Assembly: GCA_014885115.2 (NCBI GenBank)
Contig: WKLE02000864.1
Coordinates: 23,332 to 40,988, forward strand
Length of the DNA: 17,657 nucleotides
Source: Asterionellopsis glacialis
Lineage: Eukaryota > Bacillariophyta > Plagiogrammaphyceae > Rhaphoneidales > Asterionellopsidaceae
Reading direction: 5' to 3'
Under the pieces are notes generated by a model. It ran no database searches, was not told the DNA's origin, and was given only the letters and a program-made list of their open reading frames with translations. A program made the position numbers and the translations under genes. Of this stretch, positions 1 to 8,058 are shown one piece after another (positions within the stretch are counted from its first letter, which is position 1; each line of letters begins with the position of its first letter).

Positions 1-548
1 CTAGGACTAGGTTTACCTCTCTAGAGGACCTACCAGGTACCGGTACGACCTCTACTGGTAGAGAGATACCGGTTTTTGATTAGTTTTCAGTTTTTTAGCT
101 TTTTGTTTGTTGATGACACAGCCCCTAATACAGATGATGATGATGATTAGCATACTTTAGGACCTCGTCCTAGTTAATTGATTCAAATATGCACCTTCGA
201 GTACAGGTACATTACTGCATGAACTCTATATTGGAACGGTAGAATCAACCTCTAGAGAGGACCTAATCCTATCTCTGTCACAAAGAAGAGTTCCTCCACT
301 CTATTTAACAGATTGGCAGCCCGATCGATCGTCAATTTTGCTCTCTTCTACATTCCCTAACTTTTCGTGGTTTCTTCTTCCCTATAGCCCAAGCCCAGTA
401 CAGCAATCATTTCCAAGTGCAGGTTTTTTACGGGAATGAATTGGCTCTATAAATTAAAATCTCATTGTAAAATCTAGACTATGTCTTGTTTCTATTCTTT
501 ATTTGACATTTGGATTTCCGCGACCGGTGATTTGTAGATTTAAAAACC
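1..548. other. Gene-free left end with GTAC/CTAG-rich words
   Basis: No reading frame here looks like a gene. The first 75 bases are rich in overlapping CTAG, GTAC and CTCTAGAG words, including the perfect palindrome GTACCGGTAC at 37-46. More such words lie at 240-275. A five-unit GAT microsatellite lies at 133-147. The last part (about 430-548) is AT-rich and lies just downstream of the minus-strand GST gene, so it probably holds that gene's 3' untranslated region, but I cannot point to a defined polyadenylation signal. Confidence 0.6.
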
Positions 549-1451
549 TCATGATTCCAAAAACTTGATGTCACCACGACGTAAAGGTCCTGAAGGATAA
601 ATGTATCCGTCCGATCCTATTTCAACCCGCGTAAATGGGAAACATGCCTTCGACTTTAGATATGATGCAATGCCAGTTCTTTTCTCCATGTCGAGCCTGA
701 AAATATCCAATGTTTCACCCAAATTTTCCTTCACGCAGCCGCTTCTCCTGGCTTCGCATTTCATCAACGTGTGAAGAAGTTGGAGTTGTCCAAAATTCAA
801 TGCTGCACCATCATCTGCAGGACTTGGCATACTCTCCAGCATCTTTTCAACACGAAGGGCCAAGGCAAATGGCTCTTTTGCACTACTAAGATCCTTCGTG
901 GGGTTAACTGAGCAAACAATATCTGCTTTGCTACCAATGTCTTTTGCGGTTTCATACAGGACATCAGCCATGGCAGCATCGTTTATACTTTTCCCTTTCA
1001 TTCCAAAACGGTCAGCAAGAAAGCGGATGATAGCTCCAGACTGAGAAAGGGGAGTACACCTCGGAATCCCAATACCAGAAATCGTAGGCAACAGACCGTT
1101 TGGAGACCGTGCCCTCCAATTTATTGCAGCAGATTGATCCTCGCCACCTACGATGGCAATTTGGTCATAATGTGCACCACATTCCGCTAACATGAGCTTG
1201 GGTACTTCACCAAGACCTTTAATGATAAAGTAGGTTAACAAGAGAGGTTTTTCATTCGGAAGTAACAATGTTTTGTATTGTGAAGGAGACTTTGAAGGCC
1301 GGTATTGAATATACACTACACCTTTGGAAGCGCCTAGACCAGAAATCATGTCATCTGGAGAAACTGCCTTGGCCGCTTGAATGGCGGTTTCTATTTCTTG
1401 TTCGGCTTTTTTCTCCTCATCTTCCATCTCCTCGACTTTGAGCTTCTTCAT
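549..1451 (-). CDS. Sigma-like glutathione S-transferase with N-terminal extension
   Basis: This 300-residue protein is a probable cytosolic-type glutathione S-transferase, joining glutathione to electrophiles or acting as a peroxidase or isomerase. The thioredoxin-fold domain spans about 69-150. It has the LTYF strand with candidate catalytic Tyr74, the cis-proline loop NGLLPTI (Pro122) and the SQSGAIIRFLA segment whose Gln137-Ser138 would hold the gamma-glutamyl end of glutathione. The all-helical C-terminal domain runs from about 157 and ends with the family-typical IASYL...FPFTR stretch at 261-275. The first 65 residues are an extra, charged extension (KKAEQEIETAIQAAK) that most GSTs lack. 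The start is supported by an in-frame TAA six bases upstream. Its upstream region is the GTAC-rich stretch around 1704-1876. The GST fold is clear, but class and substrate are inferred. A spliced upstream exon cannot be excluded. Confidence 0.88.
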   Translation of the reverse strand: MKKLKVEEMEDEEKKAEQEIETAIQAAKAVSPDDMISGLGASKGVVYIQYRPSKSPSQYKTLLLPNEKPLLLTYFIIKGLGEVPKLMLAECGAHYDQIAIVGGEDQSAAINWRARSPNGLLPTISGIGIPRCTPLSQSGAIIRFLADRFGMKGKSINDAAMADVLYETAKDIGSKADIVCSVNPTKDLSSAKEPFALALRVEKMLESMPSPADDGAALNFGQLQLLHTLMKCEARRSGCVKENLGETLDIFRLDMEKRTGIASYLKSKACFPFTRVEIGSDGYIYPSGPLRRGDIKFLES

Positions 1452-2221
1452 GATATGTTAGCAATACCTGGCACAGTACTCGATGTGGCAGTAGCACAAT
1501 CTCAATCGATATGTCGAAAAAGCTAGAGCCACGACTCTGCTCGTATCTTGTACGGTATAATATGCGGTTATTTGAACTTTTGTGTGCTCTGAAAAAAAAG
1601 GATGTGCCAGTGTCGGATGCAGCGTGAGTCTCAAATCGAAGGTGCGTGTTGGTTTATTTGGCCGGATAGGACCTGTTATGTTAAGAGGCAGTCGAGGTGT
1701 ATCGTACCCAGGTACCAGCACCTGGCGCACCAGTAATTCTTAACAAATACTTGGTACCAGGTACGTAGGACCTGACTTCCATGGCCGTGCCTCTGGGTAT
1801 CCAGCCAGTGCAGGTGGTACAACCTCTGTACCAGTATGTAGGCCTAGGTAGGCAATGGTCCTAAAGTAGGCGGTACAACTAACACAACATGTTGTGGTTA
1901 CCTGCGATACCTTCGTGCGCTGGTATGAGCAGGAAGTTTTTTTTCTCTTCACGTTTCATTTCATATATTATTTTTATCCCACACTGTAAAAATATCAAAT
2001 ATTTCAAACTCAGGATCGTACCATAAACGTTTTCAATCACAAACTTGAAACTGGTGTCTTGAGAAAAAAAAAACACTATATATCATACATCATACATTAG
2101 AACACCAATTTATTCGACTAAAGCAGATTTACTAGGGTAGATAATGTAGTCTCTAAAGAATGCCAATTGGTAGTTGACTTTGTATCTTTCAAAGCAAGTT
2201 TGTATAAATTTTGTCATTCCA
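1452..2221. other. Intergenic region between two minus-strand genes
   Basis: This stretch is upstream of the GST gene and downstream of the plastid membrane-protein gene. The half near the GST contains the GTAC-rich island described separately. From about 1930 to 2220 it is AT-rich, with poly-T/poly-A runs and no convincing coding frame, which suits a 3' untranslated region. The frames of 65-90 codons in it have biased, non-protein-like composition. Confidence 0.6.
1704..1876. repeat. GTAC-rich palindromic island
   Basis: Seven GTAC tetramers start at 1704, 1712, 1754, 1761, 1817, 1828 and 1873, against fewer than one expected by chance in this length. Many sit inside CAGGTACC or TGGTACC words, so the island can form several alternative small hairpins. 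A CCTAGG hexamer lies at 1843-1848. Similar islands occur at 13946-14065 and at both window ends. Whether it is a repeat family, a regulatory element or a species-specific low-complexity style cannot be told from one window. Confidence 0.6.
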
Positions 2222-3235
2222 TCAGTCCACTAACATCCATTTTACAAGACCAACAAAAGGTAATTTGTCAAATGTAGTCAGATCTGCTTCTTTGACTCTC
2301 CCAAGTAGGACTGATTGGAAGATGGAAAATAAGACCAGGTCGACGCAAAAGGCAAAGTATGTCCTATCCTCTTGTACAAGCTGAAAGAAATCACCAAAAT
2401 CTTGCCCGCTTGTTTGTGTAAGAATTTGAATGATGGCATAAGCTACAACAAGTGTTGCTGTCACTGCAGTGCCACCTGCTACAATTGCATTTTTGCTATT
2501 ATTGCTGTCTTGCAACTCTTTCGCCTCTGTTTGTTTAAATATCTCGCAACATAATAGGTACGGTGCCAAGAACGCATTTGTTAAGCCTAATGCACCCAAC
2601 CATGTAACCAATAAAACTGGTCGCGGTAAACGATTTTTACGATCAGCCCATAAGAGGGGTAAGAATGCAAAGATCCATGCTTCTGCAATATTGAACAATC
2701 CCAAACGTAACGGTGGTGGATTTGGTATATCTGCAGGTGCTGTTTGAAATATGTCTGCCAAATAAAAGAAATGGATTGAATCTTCCACAGCTGGTGCTAA
2801 ATCAGCTTCTGATGGTGGCCATCCTGGTGTCATGGGTAACCAATCAGGAATAAACGGTAAACCTGATGCTTGAGCTGCAGCACCCAAAACTAACCAATAC
2901 CAATATAAAAATGATACAAGGCCAAATGATCCGATTGCCAATAAGGATTTAGTGTTCTCAGGAGAAGTAGAAGAAAAGTCATCATTGTCGCTGGAACTTT
3001 GATGCAACATAACGCCGGTGGAGGTTGATTTTGGTTTTTGGTTTAAATCATACTCATTACATCTTGTAATCTTTCGTTGAGTAGAGGTTAATCTTGTATT
3101 AGATGCAGTTTGAATCGAATTTTGAGGGAGTGACTCGGTATTGGCCCACGCCATTGATGAAAGTCGACATGGTTTTACTGTAAACCCGTTCACTGTTGTT
3201 AGCAGTGGTGCCAGGACCAAAAAGAATAAGTTCAT
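2222..3235 (-). CDS. Plastid-targeted multi-pass membrane protein, function unknown
   Basis: This 337-residue protein is not one I can name. Residues 1-17 form a signal peptide (NLFFLVLAPLL core) ending at VNG|FTVKP. A Phe at the first position after cleavage is the hallmark of bipartite targeting sequences for diatom-type plastids, and the Ser/Thr/Asn-rich stretch from 18 to about 90 fits the transit peptide that follows. The mature part has about five predicted membrane helices, near 97-120, 178-196, 206-232, 248-272 and 292-312. A conserved-looking loop at 130-175 is rich in Pro and acidic residues (DWLPMTPGWPPSEADLAP, DIPNPPPLRLG). This suggests an envelope or thylakoid membrane protein. 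There is no visible catalytic motif. The Met start is supported by the signal peptide directly after it. The upstream region is shared with the divergent mid-SUN gene. Confidence 0.85.
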   Translation of the reverse strand: MNLFFLVLAPLLTTVNGFTVKPCRLSSMAWANTESLPQNSIQTASNTRLTSTQRKITRCNEYDLNQKPKSTSTGVMLHQSSSDNDDFSSTSPENTKSLLAIGSFGLVSFLYWYWLVLGAAAQASGLPFIPDWLPMTPGWPPSEADLAPAVEDSIHFFYLADIFQTAPADIPNPPPLRLGLFNIAEAWIFAFLPLLWADRKNRLPRPVLLVTWLGALGLTNAFLAPYLLCCEIFKQTEAKELQDSNNSKNAIVAGGTAVTATLVVAYAIIQILTQTSGQDFGDFFQLVQEDRTYFAFCVDLVLFSIFQSVLLGRVKEADLTTFDKLPFVGLVKWMLVD

Positions 3236-3772
3236 GTTACAGACAGTTGTGTACCAATACTTTGATGGAATACGACAAGTACAAGCGGTGATAAAAGCAG
3301 TAATTGGAAGTATTGTAGCTTTTGCTGCTTCTCACAATAGACGGTGTTTGTCTAAACTGTGTCTCTTTTGGTCGCAAACAGTTTCGATTGTTGGTTGTTG
3401 AAGAGATAAACCACGTACTTGATGCATGGTGTTGTCGTCGTTTTCCTCCCAACGATGTTTCTCTTTTCCCAAAAATGCGTCCGAAAAAATCTTTTTATCA
3501 CGAGGTCTGATGTGTTCCACGCCAAAAGCTCGCACATTCCTCTTCAATGGAAAACTTTTGTCAAGAAATAATTTATATAACACGTACCTGATGGTATCAA
3601 TTAAGGCTACAGATGATAATTGAAAAACAGGTATTCTCTGATATTATTTTCTCACAGAAAAAACCGTTCTTGTTTTCCTTTGAATGTCAATTTTTGCCTC
3701 GTCCTGGTCTCCACTCTAGAGTCGACAACACAACAAGAGTGAAAGAGAGAGGCTAAAGAACGATCTTTATAT

Positions 3773-4438
3773 TCACTCAAAAACGAGAGGCAAGGTTATA
3801 AAAATAAACTGGTGAGTTTCATTGAGAAAATGAATGAGGTTCTCGTAATTTGCTTTGTACAAATGCCATTGCAATGTTGATTGCTCCGTTGATGGTTTTT
3901 TCGAGTTTTCCCGTACCGGCCGACAGCTTGAGACACGGTCGAGGATGGAGGGCTTTCTGTTTGTTTGGCAGTTAGCCAATAGGTTCTGAGCATAAAATTG
4001 CGTCATCATGACGTTGATTTTGTTGGACTCAGTTATGTGGACCCATCTCTAAATAGAAAATGAAAGAAAAGAATTCTGTTGTCTGGACAACGTCACAGTC
4101 GGTATGTGCTTTCCACGGTCAGTCAACGGAAGCACCTCGCCATAAATAGAGTTTTTTTTTTGACACGAGGAAGATGGATGATCGAATTTTTGTTGTCAAC
4201 GACAGACTGACTACAGTAGTGGGAACCTACCAATGGTTACGTTGCATTCCCTTCCCGAGAATTGTCCACGTACTTGATTTCCATCTTCATCGGCTTGCTC
4301 GCAGGATGGACTGCGAAAACCGACCTGGCTCGGTCCTCTAGCTACGGTACGAGCCAAAACTGTGAAACCAAAGAAGAATAGAATCACACCGAGAGTTTTT
4401 TTTAGCGTCTTCTTTGCGGATGTGTGGTCGTAACTCAA
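3773..4438 (-). CDS. Possible two-exon small membrane protein
   Basis: This is a candidate only. On the minus strand a frame opens at 4438 with a Lys-rich start followed by a hydrophobic helix (GVILFFFGFTVLA, residues 17-29). Its codons look natural and it runs 55 codons to 4274, where GTACGTGG resembles a splice donor. A pyrimidine-rich stretch ending CTATTTAG lies at about 4049-4072, and the frame that opens after it at 4048 stays open in the same phase for 91 codons to a stop at 3773. Joined, it would give 146 residues with one N-terminal membrane helix and a 225-nt intron. Unspliced, the first frame ends at 4211 after 75 residues. I recognise no family, and the second part has no clear domain. 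The first part is more convincing than the second. The TGACG palindrome lies inside the proposed second exon, so the two readings compete. Confidence 0.3.
4001..4013. promoter_or_regulatory. TGACG palindrome, possible bZIP/CRE-like site
   Basis: CGTCATCATGACG is a perfect inverted repeat of CGTCAT around one central base, so it presents two opposed TGACG cores. The right half continues to TGACGT, the CRE core. A further CGTCAC lies 78 bp away at 4091-4096. TGACGT elements are known to serve CO2/cAMP and light responses in promoters of the diatom Phaeodactylum. Use of this site here is inferred. Confidence 0.35.
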
Positions 4439-4627
4439 GTCGCAGAAGAAACGAGGAAACGAGAAGCATCAAACCAAAATCATACACGATCAACAAATCA
4501 GCGTCTCAACCATATTTTTCAAACCGCAAGAACTAACACATACGCGCACCCTTTCTGTTATTGTCTTTCCCTCCGCTGCATTGATCATAATACTACTTTC
4601 TTTACGACCGGAAATCGAAAATAAAGG

Positions 4628-7600
4628 ATGCGAATGAAAGGTCGTCGCTTAGCCTTATTGTTGGCAGGAGCGTTGCCCTTGCTTGCAGATGAACATGATG
4701 CTTCTATTGGTAGAGTAGGTGAAAAACATCCACACGCACAAGCTGAAGAATCGTTGCATGTACGGCAAGCAGCTATCGTGGATGATACAAATGATGAAAA
4801 CGATCAACATCACAATCATGATGCAGCAGAAGCACTCCATGATGATAGCCTTCGAAAACTGCCTGCTTTGAATGATATGGATGTGATTCTAGACGAACCG
4901 GAAGCTGTCAAACCAAAAGCTTCTCCGGAGCTAGTAAAAGAGAGCGAACCGATAAAGAATGATGCTAGTAGTAGTGCTACTGTCGATGAAGCCAAGTCAG
5001 ATCCAGTAAACGACAGAAGTACTGATGGGAGTACAAGAGAGAAAGACCCAGACGTACCAGAGGATCAAAAAATTGTGACGACGGACAATAGTCCGACGCA
5101 GCCGCTAGTCGATGCCTCAGAAGTATCGCAAGAAGATAAATCAACAGAAAAGAGTGAAAGGATTGATAATGATTCCAAAGGTGAAGACTCCTCTATTGTA
5201 GAAAATAATCAAGAGGACAAGGGGGAAACTAGTACTAATACAAATAATTCAGAAACCGCTACTGAAAAAAATAACCATAAAAAGTCGTCGAGCGATGATA
5301 ATGCTACCGCTCAAGACGAACATGCTACAGAACATACAGATACTAACCCCGATGCTGAGGATGCATCATCATCGACAACAAAAGATCAAGATACCACTAC
5401 CGGTACTTCTGAGGAAGAAGAGGATGTCCTTACAGAAAGACTTGTGGTAGATTATGCTAGTAAATCTGCTGGTGCACTTATTCTTGAAAAGTCACCAGCT
5501 ATGAAGGGAACATCAAACTTGTTAAACTCCGATAAAGACAAGTATGCTATTGCACCCTGTGAGGAAAAAAAGGTAGTTGTCATATCCTTGTCAGAAGATA
5601 TATTGGTAGAACAAGTCAAACTTGCTAATTATGAACGATATTCATCACGTGTTGAAGAGTTTCAAATTTTGGGTAGTCAAGATATGGCTAATTGGGAAGA
5701 TTTTGGTAACTACAAGGCTCATTCTGGTAATGGTGAACAAACATTCCAATTGACGGAGCCATCATGGGCAAGATATATAAAATTTCGTTTCCTTAGTCAT
5801 TTTGGTGACGAATATTATTGTACAGTAAGTCAAATCAAAGTGCATGGCAAAACAAACCTTCAAGACTTTACGGAACGCAAACAAAGAGAAGAATCCGAGC
5901 AAGCCTTATTGGACGAATTGGTCGATGATGACGATGAAGATAATGGTAGTTCCGCTTCTGTTGACACAATAGAAACACAAGATGGTACTGCTACTGATGG
6001 CGACGCACAACCTGGAAGTAGTGTAGGCAAAACCCAGGTTTCATCATCATCCAATTCTGCCAACGAAGCATCCATAAATAGTAACGAAGGCGCTGAGAAG
6101 AAATTAACTGACACTGAGTTCACGCAAGATGGGACACCAAGTGAAGAAGCACACGGCGCAGATACCTCGTCGAAGTCAGAAGGCTCTATAGAAACGGAAA
6201 CTAAGGAGTCTGTACATGATCCTTCGTCGAGCGAAGAAGACTTAGATCAATCTGGTGACAGTATTAATGGCACTACAAGTAATTTGTCAGAGGGTTCGAC
6301 TGACAGCTCTAACAATAATCAGAAAGATCTGGAAGAGCGTACCAATGAGGAAGAAGAAGTGGAGAAGACTGCCACAAGTGATGATGCACCATGCTCCGCC
6401 AAGAAGGAAGCTAGTTGCAAACAAGGGAGAAAGTTTGATTCAAATCTCCCTGATGCTCTCATGAATTTTCAGTGGGAAGGTGTACTCGAAACGTCAATAG
6501 CATTGTCAACAGCATCTATTGAGCGGTCAGCATCTGAACGTGCAACGGAACCCCGGATGCCAGCACCAGAGACATTGGACATTCATGCCATCCGTCAGAA
6601 TGAAGACGTGGCAGGTTTCAATGATGTTCTTAAGGGTGCTGTACATGAAGTTCTTGCTCAAGCATCTGATTACTCCATATCTGATGCAATCAAGGATTTG
6701 AAAGAAAAAATGAGAATTACGATTGAAACAACGATTGGAAAGGTTGATTCTTCGTCTTCTTCCAGTAGCTCACCTGCGCCAACAGTGGGAACGGCATCAA
6801 CAGAACAGACCGTTGGTCAAAAACAAAAGTCTATCGGACAGATCGATGCACCTTCTAATGAGGATGGTGCAATATCTGGTGGCAACACGGCATCGGAAGC
6901 CCAAAAGGATACTCACGTACCTGCGCAAGGTGAGAGGTCAGAAAATCTGCATTCTGATCCAGAATCGTCGACTGCAACCGTTGAAAATCCCGAGACAAAC
7001 CACCATGCAGTCACAGACGATGTAAATGTAGGGCTGGCCCGCATTTTGAAAAGATTCCCAAGTGCAGAATGCTTGGAAAATCTGAACTATTCCGAGTTTA
7101 AGGCCAAGATTATCTCAAAGGCAAAAGCCAAACCTGGCAGTTCTGCACCAACTACTGGTGGACACGTTTCAGGTGGGAGAAATGAACCAATTTTCAAGAC
7201 CTTGACGGATGAAATCAGGACTCTCCAAATTAACCAATCTGTTAATGACCAATTTACAAAGGCACTTGTGAGCTGCTACCAAAGGGTACTTCTTGATATG
7301 TCAGCTGAAATGGAATCACTACAAGCCAATCAAGCAGAACGCCTTTCTCAACTTGAACTAATGGTTCAAGAAATGAAAACACAATCTATGACCAATCAGT
7401 TCAAAGAAATGTTTAAATGGATAATTTCCATTGTCTCGATAGGAACGATACAACTATTTGCCTTGGTTTTTTCTATCTTGGAGGACCCCAATGTGCATGC
7501 TGCAGTAGCGGATGTCCTGGAGCGTATCAAGAGAATTGACTTGATACGAACTGTCTCATCAACGGTGAATTGGATAAAAAGTTTAGAGAGGGAAGATATT

Positions 7601-7987
7601 ACTGATCTAGTAGAGAGTGGAGAGACAGAACAAATGAAAGTTGCAGGAGCTGTGCTTGTCATTTTGGTGTTTATTCGACTTGCGCTCCGTGCAAAGAAAT
7701 CTGCACAAAAACCAAAGATGCCCCCGCTCATCAAAATAGAAGAGAGTGTAACAAAAATGGATCCACCAGAAGAAATCAAGGACATTCAAGAGGCAGAACA
7801 AGTTGAAACAATCAAGTCCACTGCGAAGGTCCAACATGCTACAGAAGACAATCATGATGAGAATATAGATGATTCAATACATTCGGCAGCCTCCACCAAT
7901 AGTGGCTCCCATGACGGCGACAGACCAAGTCCCAAGATAATTCCTGCTGTAGTTGCTGCTGAACAAAGTTATCCAAACCAGGAATGA
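4628..7987 (+). CDS. Mid-SUN (SUCO/Slp1-type) ER or nuclear-envelope protein
   Basis: This 1119-residue protein belongs to the mid-SUN branch of SUN proteins (yeast Slp1, animal SUCO, plant SUN3-5). In yeast, Slp1 works with Emp65 in the ER to protect soluble proteins from degradation. Residues 1-20 form a signal peptide. Residues 21-268 are acidic, Ser/Thr/Asn-rich and probably disordered. The SUN domain covers about 269-407, with the diagnostic DYASKSAGALILE, KDKYAIAPCEEKKVVVISLSE, NYERYSS and FLSHFGDEYYCTVSQIKVHG blocks (I split longer runs). A second acidic disordered stretch of about 450 residues follows, including a poly-Ser run near 709-716. A coiled coil at 861-930 begins with IFKTLTDEIRTLQIN, matching the conserved segment after the SUN domain in SUCO/Slp1. 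Two membrane helices lie at 931-951 and 1005-1022, with a 97-residue acidic tail. It is intronless and convergent with the armadillo gene. Confidence 0.92.
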   Translation: MRMKGRRLALLLAGALPLLADEHDASIGRVGEKHPHAQAEESLHVRQAAIVDDTNDENDQHHNHDAAEALHDDSLRKLPALNDMDVILDEPEAVKPKASPELVKESEPIKNDASSSATVDEAKSDPVNDRSTDGSTREKDPDVPEDQKIVTTDNSPTQPLVDASEVSQEDKSTEKSERIDNDSKGEDSSIVENNQEDKGETSTNTNNSETATEKNNHKKSSSDDNATAQDEHATEHTDTNPDAEDASSSTTKDQDTTTGTSEEEEDVLTERLVVDYASKSAGALILEKSPAMKGTSNLLNSDKDKYAIAPCEEKKVVVISLSEDILVEQVKLANYERYSSRVEEFQILGSQDMANWEDFGNYKAHSGNGEQTFQLTEPSWARYIKFRFLSHFGDEYYCTVSQIKVHGKTNLQDFTERKQREESEQALLDELVDDDDEDNGSSASVDTIETQDGTATDGDAQPGSSVGKTQVSSSSNSANEASINSNEGAEKKLTDTEFTQDGTPSEEAHGADTSSKSEGSIETETKESVHDPSSSEEDLDQSGDSINGTTSNLSEGSTDSSNNNQKDLEERTNEEEEVEKTATSDDAPCSAKKEASCKQGRKFDSNLPDALMNFQWEGVLETSIALSTASIERSASERATEPRMPAPETLDIHAIRQNEDVAGFNDVLKGAVHEVLAQASDYSISDAIKDLKEKMRITIETTIGKVDSSSSSSSSPAPTVGTASTEQTVGQKQKSIGQIDAPSNEDGAISGGNTASEAQKDTHVPAQGERSENLHSDPESSTATVENPETNHHAVTDDVNVGLARILKRFPSAECLENLNYSEFKAKIISKAKAKPGSSAPTTGGHVSGGRNEPIFKTLTDEIRTLQINQSVNDQFTKALVSCYQRVLLDMSAEMESLQANQAERLSQLELMVQEMKTQSMTNQFKEMFKWIISIVSIGTIQLFALVFSILEDPNVHAAVADVLERIKRIDLIRTVSSTVNWIKSLEREDITDLVESGETEQMKVAGAVLVILVFIRLALRAKKSAQKPKMPPLIKIEESVTKMDPPEEIKDIQEAEQVETIKSTAKVQHATEDNHDENIDDSIHSAASTNSGSHDGDRPSPKIIPAVVAAEQSYPNQE

Positions 7988-8058
7988 ATTACTGTCGCAA
8001 GGCAATCTATAAAACATATTTTAGACCAAATTAACCTTTAAAAGCAAAGCGTACTAGT
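7988..8058. other. 71-bp tail-to-tail gap between convergent genes
   Basis: Two large genes end facing each other with only 71 AT-rich bases between their stop codons. No room is left for two separate 3' untranslated regions of usual length, so their transcripts probably overlap in antisense. Words such as CTATAAAAC and CCTTTAAAAG are loosely like polyadenylation signals, but no canonical AATAAA is present on the plus strand. Confidence 0.5.

Larger units (their letters stand above)
3236..4627. other. Shared upstream region of two divergent genes
   Basis: These 1.4 kb separate the start of the plastid membrane protein (minus) from the start of the mid-SUN gene (plus). The region carries a TGACG palindrome at 4001-4013 and a further CGTCAC at 4091-4096. 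It also has a CCAAT word at 3976-3980, a 13-bp direct repeat (CCACGTACTTGAT at 3411-3423 and 4266-4278) and several sequences that on the minus strand resemble splice donors and acceptors. So part of it may be spliced leader or a small multi-exon gene rather than pure promoter. Confidence 0.55.

Noticed and set aside
133..147. GAT microsatellite of five units
   Set aside because: Short and ordinary, with no sign of function.
1458..1730. Minus-strand 90-codon frame just upstream of the GST
   Set aside because: It lies largely in the GTAC-rich island, has no domain and ends in a stop before the GST start, so it is more likely leader or promoter sequence.
3332..3583. Minus-strand frame of 83 codons upstream of the plastid protein
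   Set aside because: It begins at a GTG and is crossed by a donor-like GTACGTG site. It could be leader sequence or part of an exon, and is discussed under splice sites rather than called as a gene.
7396..7855. Minus-strand frames of 129 and 82 codons
   Set aside because: They are antisense shadows of the C-terminal coiled coil and membrane helices of the mid-SUN gene.
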